Shown: one piece after another, positions 9,760 to 20,730 of the stretch
Layout: every line of letters begins with the position of its first letter
Numbering within the stretch: the first letter of the stretch is position 1
Assembly (NCBI GenBank): GCA_018398765.1
Contig: JAHBMJ010000144.1
Location: forward strand, 1-37,335
Reading direction: 5' to 3'
Origin: Chromera velia
Lineage: Eukaryota > Sar > Chromeraceae
Length of the DNA stretch: 37,335 nucleotides
Program-made: the position numbers and the translations under genes
Notes under the pieces: model-generated
What the model saw: the letters and a program-made list of their open reading frames with translations, nothing else
What the model was told of the DNA's origin: nothing
The model's database searches: none

Positions 9760-12028
9760 TTACCTTCGGAACCTCCTCAAGGGGTCTCTCACGTATTTGT
9801 CTGGAGGTGCCACCATGAGGCAGCTTCTGCAAAAAAAAAAAAAAACAGACGCAGAGCTGTGAGTGTTCACCATAGAATGGATGCTCGCAGAAATGTTGTC
9901 AATCACAGATGAGTATACACGAGACAGCGGATGCTCGCAGAAATGGTATCGATCACAGAAATGAATTTTCTCAACAAGGCTCTTAATTCTATCAAAATGA
10001 TTGAAGGTGCCCACCTCTTCGTAGGTGACGGTGACCGGTTGAGACCACGTGCGAGACTTTGCCCTTCCATATCCCCCCTCTGTGCTCCCAACGGCTTCCT
10101 CGAAACGCCTCTTCTGAGGAGGAGGATGAAGGCACCCACCAAGCGCACGCGATCGTTTTCCACGATCGATGGATGCACCTTCCCCAGACCCGACTCTTTG
10201 CCCCTGGTCCAGTGTTGCGACAATCGGAGGGTGGGGGTACACGGGACGACCCTGCTCCGTGTGTCCGGAATTTTCTTCCCTCCTGGAGGAGGAGCCGAAT
10301 CGAGAAGAGGGTGCGGGGGAACCTTGGGTACGTGGCAAGCCCCATCCTCCCGTCGACTCTGAGACATTTCTCTCCTCTGCACTGAACCAGGCCTCAAAGG
10401 GAACCATCCCCAAAGATCCATACGGAAGGGGCGAACCCCGAGAGGCGACCTGCGAGCGTTGCAGAGCATCTCGCCTGCTGGGAGCTGCTGCTGCTGAACT
10501 GGGAGATGAGAAACGACCACGACTTCCAGAAGGGGATTCAGGACGTCTGGTGACATGGGGGTCCCTTCTCATCCTTTCATACCCCCCCCTGTTTCTCTCT
10601 GTGGCGACGTCTATGCTTGACGACGCACCATCATGTTGGGATCCACGCAGGCCCGCCATGTTTCCTCCCGAATCAAGAGGGAACTTTTGGAGAGTCTGGA
10701 AGGTCTGGGTCTCCCAAACTTTGAAGTCCTCCAGAGCGGCTTTTTCTATGTCTTTCGTTGCATCTTCCTCACGCAGCAGCGGGACCCACCACTTGTTGTC
10801 CAAACTGCCATCCGACCCCTGGCTTCTCTGTATGTACTTCAGCTTGTCGTACCACCAGTGTACGAACAGTCTGTACTGGAAGGGCTTGTGTGAGGGTTCG
10901 TGGCTGAAAGGGCACTCTTCTCCCTTGCCACAATTTCCTGCAGACACGAACACAACAGAGCGTTGAGCGATGTCGCTTTGCGAAAGGCAGGCCTAAGGCT
11001 CACACCTCAACTCCGCATGCCCTTTCTTCGAGTCAGTCTTGCTCACTTGACTCACTTACCGAGAGCGAAATGGTAGACGCAGGGGTGCGTCGATTTGTCG
11101 TGGGAGTCGTGGCAGTTTGCATAAGGACAACGTTGATTCTTCAGCACGTACCTGCAGAGCTTGTTCTGACAGAGCGCCAAAGGAAAGGAAAAAAGGGCGG
11201 AGCATTGCAAAATCGGTCATCACCACTCGAAATTGCCGAAGGCAGGCAACTCATCCGATGTGATGCGTATTCGGATTACTCATGTGAAGACATTTTCACA
11301 CAAATTTGGACATGCAATCCACAGTGCGAGCGGTCTTCAAAAACAAGCAAAACAGCGATCGCTACGCCACTCACATAAAAAGCTTGGCTAATTGACTTTT
11401 GGTTTTCCACCGAGTGCTCGAGTAAAACAACATTTTGATTTTTGAATCTCCTGTGTTCTCACAAGAGTATGCAAGCAGTAATCTCCCAGGACCGCATTTC
11501 CCGCACTCAACGTCCAACACCCACACATTAATTAAGTCTTTTAAATGAAGGCACCAGGACTGCTCGCTGTTTTGCCAACTGACCCTTCGCTGTTCGAGCA
11601 CGGCCTGATCGTGCGAATACGGGCACTCATCCCCCTTCCGACACCTGCAGGCCCAGAAACAGAGCACGGAAGCACCGCGCATGTTTCACGACAACAGAGA
11701 TGCAGAGATCGGAAACTGACTTGTTCTGTCTGTGCTGTTCACAAGGAAGGTGCTTCTTCCACGCAGCACCTGCACGAAAGAAAGATGCAGCAAGGACAGA
11801 AGAGATCAAGCAGCCATCTAGCGGCAGCCGGGAGAAGGGTGATAAGTCAAAGACGCCCTTGCCGACCTTTGTACTCTGCCAGAGGGTGGATTTCAAACTT
11901 CCACCTCCCGTTTATAAAAACCACAGAGCGAAACCTTTCCGTCTGGCCTCAAAAATTGAAATCTGCTTTCACTGACGACAAGAAGTGCAAGCGGACGCAA
12001 GCGTCCCTGGTCACTGTGCCCCCAGCTC
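9760..12028 (-). CDS. CCCH zinc-finger protein with three fingers (5' end not found)
   Basis: Exons read on the minus strand: 12028-11977, 11644-11584, 11165-11060 and 10937 down to a stop at 9760. Every junction agrees in phase and each completes a finger: C-x7-C-x5-C-x3-H (CVRLHFLS|CRKGDECPYSH), C-x8-C-x4-C-x3-H (CRYVLKNQRCPYANCHDSH) and C-x8-C-x5-C-x3-H (CVYHFALG|NCGKGEECPFSH). Fingers of this type bind AU-rich or other single-stranded RNA, so nuclear or cytoplasmic mRNA processing or turnover is the family expectation. After the fingers come an aromatic segment (YRLFVHWWYDKLKY), about 250 residues of Ser/Arg/Gly-rich disorder, and a basic patch (PQKRR). The start codon lies upstream of 12028, perhaps beyond the sequence gap. 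The last 70 codons may be intronic: a T14-GCAG acceptor near 9835 suggests a final intron. A paralogue lies immediately downstream. Confidence 0.75.
9878..9960 (-). repeat. 50-bp tandem duplication near the 3' end of the three-finger gene
   Basis: GGATGCTCGCAGAAATG followed by T/G-T/A-rich ATCACAGA occurs at about 9879-9909 and again at 9929-9959, a period of 50 bp. It is not a multiple of three, which fits an intron better than coding sequence. Confidence 0.7.
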
Positions 12029-12540
12029 CTGCAAGATCAACGAGCGGGGCAACAGCTCTCCGGCAAGATGATGCAAGATGTCGAGATCGAAAGTTCAGTC
12101 GAGGTCATGGACTTCACGCCCTGAAAATGGTCATATGAGAAAATTTTGTGCTCGATGCTTACAGTTTCGTGTCCGGACAGTGAATAACAGTGGGAATCAC
12201 TGAGGAGAATTCGGAAGATTGCGGGATATTGCGGGAATTAAGTTCATGACTTCACGGTGGAGACGGGATGTCAGGAGACGGCCGGGGTGTGCATATGGGT
12301 CGCGCCATGTCGCGCCGCATTGCGGCGGGGNNNNNGGGTTCGATCAGAGAGCGCCGGGGCCGCGGGGGGGCCAGAGGCGGCCGCCGAGTGGCGCCTCAGT
12401 CTTTTTCGGGGTTCCGCCTAGCTCCCCCCACCCCCACCCCATCCCCCCTGGTAAGGGCGCCCCTGGGCCTAAGAGCCGGTGAGTTGGCCCTCCTTCCCCC
12501 CCATTCATTCCAGAGGCTTTCGTAGGCTTTCGCTGTATAG
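12029..12540. other. GC-rich island containing an assembly gap (N at 12331-12335)
   Basis: Five N bases at 12331-12335 sit in a strongly GC-rich stretch (about 12265-12480) unlike its surroundings. The first exon or promoter of the three-finger gene may lie here. Nothing further is supported; open frames crossing the N run are unreliable. Confidence 0.6.
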
Positions 12541-13019
12541 CTTTCGCACAAAAATATATAGAAGCTCACCATATTGAGAGTGAGATGTACGGAGATGTAC
12601 CTCCATCACGATAGTTAACCTAGCAGTTAACTTTCTATCGGCAAGCAGAGCTAATTTTGGCGGGCCAAAGGCTACCAAAAGCAGCCAAAGACCTGCTATG
12701 GCATATTTTGGTGGGTGTCACAGATGGCCGTAAGCATGACCACAAGTACTCATAGGTAGTTTTGGGTAGTTTTCGAATGTAAATTTCGGTCATTTTGATT
12801 AGAGAATTAAAAAAAAAAAAGGGAATGCCTAGCAATGCCCCGGAGGTAGTAGGGTGGGATAACATGAAATTGCATCACGGATTAAAATAATATGCGTCTA
12901 TACGCGTCCGTACGAGTCGACGTTGTAACGCCGCTCATGATCTTTTATACAATTCTTTCCCCTCTGTTCTAGTTAAGCTGTACACCTTGACCTGGAGCTG
13001 TTAGTTTGGAGAGCCTGAG

Positions 13020-13104
<85 letters not shown>

Positions 13105-13747
13105 GAGAATGATGAAATGCAAGCATAAATATAGCATGAAGGCGCGCCCAAGTTGTATGTGTCTTAATTGTAGTTTAGGATCGCATTCTTTAATATATGC
13201 TTCATCTTCTTACTTATTTAATTAAGCCATGTTATAGAAGCGTTGACGTTTAACTTACTTCAAACATCGTACTATTCTATCAGAACTAATCAGAACATTT
13301 GTACTCTTTCTCAAATTAAGCGATTGATTCTCGTTTCTGAAGCCCGTCCCAATTCGTTAAATTTCATCTAGAATTTCGTTTCATCATTTTCTTACATTTT
13401 CTTAAAACCTTTATTTTGTTTTGCTAGAAGATAGATTTTTTTTACAGTGTTCAACTTGAAATATTTTTCATGTCAGATGGAATAAGTACATACTATACCT
13501 ATGCTATACTACATGTCTAGTTAGTAGATACATATAATATCACAAGTAGTAGTGCTATACTCTGCTTTCCAGCTTAATTGAAACATATTTTCAATATATT
13601 ATGCAAGCAAACAATTAATCTGACCATTTCCGTCTTAATTTAGTAGACCTTTCAGGTTCATTTCCATGTATTGATTCATGATATCACTTTTATGACTGAT
13701 AATGATATTTTGGGACTGAGACGCAACAGCGCAGACAATATGACGAC
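12541..13747. other. AT-rich intergenic DNA with a GA microsatellite
   Basis: Apart from (GA)n / (GAAA)n at about 13023-13108 this is AT-rich sequence with many stops on both strands. GTTAAC occurs twice close together near 12613-12632. The right end is the 3' flank of the channel gene. No gene or RNA was recognised. Confidence 0.6.
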
Positions 13748-16295
13748 TCATGACGTCTGTCGACTCCTCAATGTTTGCTCAATCGTTGACAGACGCTCCA
13801 TGATGTTTGATTGCAGCATCTCGACACGTTCCTCGAACCCCGCTATTTTAGCATCAACACTCGACAACATGCTCCTACAAGCACGCATGGAGGAGTCCAA
13901 TTTGTCCATTCGTGCGCGTTGTTTGTCCTCTGCATCTTCCCCTTTGCTCTTGTCCTCCCTATGGTCCGGCCTGGCAGCCCCGCCTGGTCCCCCCTCATCC
14001 CCCCCTCCTCCTTGTGTCGTCTGTGTGAGGCGGATGTTCAGCGCTCTGAGTCCCTCCGTCGTCCCGTTCTTCTCCGCCTCGGCAACGAAAATGCACTGAG
14101 GAAAAACGTCGGAATCCTTCAGGCGGTGCCTTGCGTAGACCGACTCGACATTGAAAATCGCCTGCATCCTCTCCCTGCAGGCAAAATTCAATCCACAGAG
14201 AAGGAGGGAGTCTAAAGAGGGAGCGTGGAAGAGGGAGCATAAGAAGGGGCACGCAGGCAGAGAGACACGGGGATGAGGTGACCCAGATAGTCAGGCCGAC
14301 AAGTGAGCAAATTGCCGCAGGACGTACTTGCAGGACCATGCACACACTGTGTTCACTTCTCTGTCCTGAGAGACCATCTTTCTTCCTGCATGCCCTGCTG
14401 GTCGACTGACTGTGTGATGTATAGGCTCTTCTTGTCGTTTGACTTGGCCCAGGAGTCAGAGACTACAGAAATCAGGAGGTTGAGCATCACCACGTTCAAA
14501 ATGATGTGGAACACAATAAGGACGACGATGATAAACCAGCGGGTGTCCATCGTTTCCAAAAGGTCCCCAAAGTCTCCCAACAAACCGAACGCGTAAGCTT
14601 TGTAGAAGGCCAAGAGGACAGAGACGCTCTCTTCGGGCTCGGTTTCGGTGTTGAGAAGGATCGCAAACAGAAGGGAGAAGGCAATCTGCATTCATTTATT
14701 CATTCATTTTATCAATCAAGCAACTACTCATCCAATCAGTCGTGGATTCAACATATAAATTTCAATTCGTGACGGAAGATGATGTGTTGATTGTATAGGG
14801 AAGAGGATTGTACAGCAAGAGACAAGAAAATGACAGATCGGATTTGGCAGGAGGAAAATTAAACAAGGCAATTATTTCATAAATCCGCAGAACATCAAAG
14901 TTTCTCTACTCTGCACGGACCTGCACAGTCATGAGGAGGAAAAGGAACCAGCCGGCATCCTTGAAGACCAAAAACACCGCAGCGGTGTACGCCCCAATCT
15001 GCTTGAACGCCCTGTAGTTCTCCAGCAATCGAACAAACATTCCTAAAAGCACAAGAGCGAACAATACCAGCATCGATGCGTCCTGTCTCTTCCGTGCCCT
15101 CAGTTTTCCCTCCTCACCCCCAGAGGCATCGGGAAAAAGAGACGCCGCATCGAGCATCAGGAGCACAAAGAGCGCGGCGATGACCGCGGTCAGAATAAAA
15201 AAGTTGAAAACGTCTCTGCAGTACGCTCTAAGATTTGCCCTCATTCGGATCCCCCTTCCTCCCTGAGGCTGGTCTAAAAATCCGGTCAGTTCGAAGAATT
15301 CACGGGTACAGAAGAGAAACAGCATGCAGAACATCGCCACCCACAGGGTAATGCGCATGTTCACCCATCCATTCACCCCCTGTCCGACCCATCTACAGAC
15401 CAGAGAACCAAAGTCACACTTTTCTGTGTGACCGACTGCACACGCCCCTTCTGCATCGTTCAAGTCTCGAAACGTTTCTTCTGATTCCTCAGGAGCGTTC
15501 CTCGGGGGCCAGGCACACCCAAGCAGTGACGCGCCGTACAGAACAAACACCGCAATCTCGGAAATGCCTATTACGACCTCCAGCATGATGAAAGTTCTGC
15601 CATATGCGTACCTGCAGGAAGAAGAGGGAGGGAAAGTTAGAGGAAGACATAACAAGTACTAGACTCAACCGTGACGTTCTGCAAAGGGGCGATGCGGCAC
15701 GTACGACTTGCCCACCGACTGCTTCACTGCCTCTCTGACTGACTGACTGGCTGACTGACTGACTGACTGACTGACTGACTGACTGACCACTTGTAGAGCA
15801 CTGTAACTTGGACCCAAGGATGCAGCACCAGCGCCTCCGCATCGTCCTCGTCCTCACTCCCGACGATCTCGGACATATCGCTGAGGTTCACCAAGCGGTG
15901 GAGCAGAGGCCAGAAGGCAACGATCTGTCTGTACACCACAAACCGCATCTTGATGCTGCACACAACCACCAGTAAAGGCACAGCAGAAGAGAAGAGGGGA
16001 AGCCATACATGGACTCTGAAAAGGATGTTTCGCACAGATTGAGGGAGAGGTCAAAAAAGAGTAAAAAGGAACCGAACGACACCAACGAAGGAATAAGGAA
16101 ACGCAAAAGAAGAAGAAAGGGCAAGGAGATGCGCAAATACATGGATGGAAGGAAAGAAGAGATAAACCGAGCAAGTCCCGATGAGCCGAGCATGAACTTA
16201 CTTTTCCTCATCGGCATCCTCTTCACCCTTGCATTGATCTCTGCACGGATGAAATTCGTTGTATTCGTTTGCACATTTACAAACACAAACACACA

Positions 16296-16343
<48 letters not shown>

Positions 16344-16353
16344 CACTCACTCA

Positions 16354-16392
<39 letters not shown>

Positions 16393-19300
16393 GGTGAGAG
16401 AGAAAGAGGGCTCAGTTTTTGTTCTTTCGTAAAGAACCTCTGGTGTCTAATATTAAAGAGACAGGATGCTTCCGTGAGGCCCTCTCTCTCAGACATGCAG
16501 GAGCGGCCCGAGGCTTTGGGGACAGAGACATTTGGAGTGCGCGAAGCATCGTGTCATGAGGAAGATCGAGGATTCGCTGTCTCAGCCGTCGAAACGCCGC
16601 ATCAATCAGCATTATTTTAAAGAGAGAACGATGCAAGGGGAAACAAGGCGGAGCGTCTGAATGACTTACACAGGGTCATAGACGAGTGTGTTAGCCACAA
16701 ATGATGTTAGACTGCACACGGCGCCTCCCCTTCCCTTCCCAGATGCAAACTTGACAGCGCTCTTAAAGAAGAGCCTCCTGAAGCCGCCTTGTTTGTGAGG
16801 AGATCCGACGAGAGGAACAAAACGACCAGCTGGAACTTCCTGAGATCAAACAAACAAACAATCAAATAATCAAAAGTCTCAACCAGTAAATTAATGAATT
16901 TGCCGATCAGAAAGAAGACTCACCAACAGACTCAGGTCATCGAAAGACAGCACAGAGAGAGACTCCAATCTCTCCACACAGGAAGGTGATCACTTCTGCA
17001 AATCCTGAGGAGACCTAATGAGGGAGAAAAAAGTCACTCGTAATTTGGCCTGCTTGATAAATCAGTCTCTACATCGTTTCCCTTTTTTCGATTTCACTCT
17101 CACCGAACAGGCGGTGTTTGCTGATTCAAAGGAGGGACGTCTGCATGTCTAGCAAACTTAATTCCGACCAGCTTACCGACTGAAATGTACTTCTCAAGCA
17201 GGAGCATCAAAGTCTTTTACACCAACATCAGCAGTTGTATCCAAAAAGTTGTTGTACTGACTGACCTGGATGCAGCAGTGAAGCAGGAGGGAGACGAAGG
17301 AGTTGAACGTGCACTTGAATATGTGGAGGATCTGGTCGCAGCACCGCTGGAGATTTTCTGCCTGCAGTCTGGGGTTCTGAAATAGAAACACAGGCGGGAG
17401 CGCCCCTCCCCCCTCATTTTTTGCCCACTCCTCTAACCGCCGGACCATATGCGTGACGACGTCAATGAGAATTTCCACAGCCGCCCCCCCCTGTTGCTCT
17501 TCCTCCTCAGCAGAACTATTTGGAATGCCCAACGCCAGAGAAAGGGGACTAGACGGGAATCTACCGGGTACTTGGGGCTCACTTAGATGGAGCGACTCTA
17601 GGGGTGCAAGGTCTACTAGGTGTTTGATGGCTTCAATGGGAACTTTGTCGGTATCTCTGTACAGAAGAACGAAAATATGAAGAAGATTCATCCCCGCATC
17701 TCCAGTCAACCCGTCAACCTTGGTCCACCTGAGGTCTCTCTGCAAAGTCTGGCTACAAATTGCTTTCGAAGTCTCGATGAAAAACTTCTCCATACTCTCC
17801 CTTGAGGCAGCAGGTGTGCGTCTCCCTCTCTTCGTGGCAAGTAGAGCAGGATTTGAGAATCCTGAAAACCTTGCACCACCATCGTACGCTGACTCTAGAG
17901 GTGCTGTTGCCTGAACACCCTCGAGGAAGGCGATGGAGGCCAATGCCACTGGGAGACTACACGGCTTGTCCTCTGTCATGCATTCTTGTGGAGATTCTGA
18001 GTCTTTCTTTGGAGCTGTTTCGGAGAAGTGGATCCGAACGACTGACAAGGACCGCCCTTGGGGGAAGACCAGCGACGCTACGCAGGACTGCCGCAGTTTG
18101 CACTCCCTCCAACGAGATACAAAAAGAGTAGAAGTTAGAGCTGCAAGATGGGGAAGACGGACGATTTGAGTCCATCTGAGGCTTGTAAGCCAGGCTGCGA
18201 CTTCATCGGATGTTGCTGAGTCAGGAGGTGCTGTGTGGGTAAGAGGAACACGCGATGATCTGTCCGTGCAGCCAGAAGAGAATTTGAGGGATCCCAATAA
18301 ACTCCAAGGATGCTCTCGCCCTCGGTGTCTAAAAACAAATCATGACTGAAGGGTTCTATCTCTTCACTGTTCCCACTCTTCCTCGCACCTCCCCACAAGA
18401 CCAACACCCCCCCGTCTGCCTCATCCTCTTTTCTGAGACCTGCAGCTGCAGCCCTTCCGTCTCTTCTCGGAGAGAAGGAGCTGATCGGAAGGTCATCCAT
18501 GAAAACGGGGGAGAGGGACTTTGCGGGCTGCTGATCAGAGCTCTTCAAAGCGTCCTGCAATTCACGGTGTGTGTTGTAGGATAGAAAGGAGCGCAGACAG
18601 CGTGTGAATGAATTCTACAACGATGGCATTAATATCTACGCTCGCATTCACCTTTGAGGGAAACGACTGCTTGTGCAGGAGGGAGCCAAGCGCCGCGCGC
18701 AAAGAACCGACACGAAAATTATAGGCTGCCCCAGAGTGTAAAATCAGAATAGAACATTGCGGCAAGGCCTCTGTGGGGAGAAAAAAATCAGAGACAAAGA
18801 TGCAAGAGGCTGTAAAAGAAAGGGTCGCTCTGTGAAACAAGGAAATTGAGAGGAAAGAGCTCAATCAGAGAAAAGGAAGAACCAAAGCACTCACCTTGAG
18901 TTGAGAGTCTTCCCAAGACCAAAGGCAAAGACTTTTTTGAGGAAGGACGAGGGACAGAGTCTGCATTCCCTCATGGAACTTTGACGACGCAGACCTTTCT
19001 TTTTTCTTGTCCATCTCCCCCTCTCCTTCCCCTCCCTCAGGCCACTGCCCATCGGCCGTGTGGGGTTCTTCGGTTGGCCAGAGATCGGCATGCGCTCCCT
19101 CATTTGTCTCGTGCTGATTTGGGCTTCCTTTTTTTGATTTTGAGTTTCGATGCCCAGCAGTAGCCTTTTCTGTTGGCATTGCTGGAGGCTCTGTCAGTCC
19201 TCCCTCCTCTTCCTGAACATCATCATTCCACACAGGGTCAGTGCCATAATCTGCTGCTAAGGGAACTTCCGGCAGCACCCATGGGTCCCCTTCTTGTCCC

Positions 19301-20655
19301 TCTGCTGTCCATTGCATTCCTTCTTTTTCTTCTTCTTCTTGGTTCTTTTTTCCCTGTCCCTCTGGGTCTTCTTGGATTGATTGAGAAGAAGAAGAAGGAG
19401 GGCAGCGCCACCACGCGATCTGGACCTCATCAGGAGTCGGCAGGGCCCCCTGGAGACTCAGGAGGACTCGGAAAGGGGAGAATAAACTCTCCGATACGGG
19501 TCTCCGGACAGACACGGACTTTTGGGGAAGGGAGCCGAGCTGGAGAATTTCGACTGTAGAGAACTCTCTGTCTGATCCCCTCGGCAGGCTCCAGCCAACT
19601 GCTATGATAGGCGTTTTATCGGTTTGTGCTAGAGGGAGAGGACACATGGCTAAGGCAGACACGGGAATGCCAAGATTGAATCGCTGTGAGAGTGTCCACT
19701 CTTCTGTGCCAACTTTTACACACCCTTCTTTTCTCAACTCTGCAGCTGTCCTTTCCCTTCTCTCCATCAAAGCCAATCTCTCTCCCTCTGCAACTGCCAA
19801 GATGGAGGCATCGCCTGTCCACGCTGCTACCGGAGACGCATCACTGCCTGCCCCCTCCTGCCCAAAAAGGCACGCATGAGGCAACGGTGCCAGAGCTGTG
19901 CTGGCCAAATCACACAAATACAAATTCCCCTGTACAGATCCGACCACACAGGGACGAACGCGTGGAGGCTCCAGGCTTCCATCAAAAGAGGAAGAAGATC
20001 TAGCCAAAGCAACAGGAGGAAGAAACACGTTTTCAATCTCTCCCATCGCCAGGCTCCCATCAGAACCTAGAGGAAGGGGAATATTCACAGTGTCCCGCCC
20101 TGAACTCTCTAAATTTACAACTGAGAGACGTGTCTCTTCCCCCGCAGCCCCCCCCTCAGACTGCACAGATACCCACCCGACAAGAGGCGCCTTCTGACAC
20201 CAGCTGACGGACAACGCAGGGCAGTCCTTTCCGGGTTCCATCATCACCTCTCTCAGCTCCCTCAACACGAAACCGTTGAAAGCGTCACACACAAATACCG
20301 ACCCTGCAATATACATATATACAGTAATTCTTCGGTGAAAAGGCTTGAAGCTCGTAGAGCAATGGCTGCATAGAAACTGCTTCACGACGAGCCTTTTGTG
20401 ATACTCCTGCAGGGTACCCTCCAAAGTTGTGCCTCTCGGAAGACTCGCTGTGAAGACACATGCAAGCTTCTTCGGCTTCTCAACACCAATTCATGAAAAC
20501 GTCAGACCTTCTCATTTGACAAAAACGGGTGCTCAGTGATCTAGTGATTGCAGATTAGAGAAAGAGATAGGAGGACAAGTTAGAAAGGCAAGCGACAATG
20601 AGATTTAATTGTTGATGGTGATCATGTCTGATATTCACTTGTGCCTGTGCATGTC

Positions 20656-20730
<75 letters not shown>

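Noticed and set aside
16412-16636. Possible extra channel exon on the minus strand
   Set aside because: Exons 16839-16670 and 16015-15788 already join in phase to give a smooth protein; no suitable acceptor precedes this frame.
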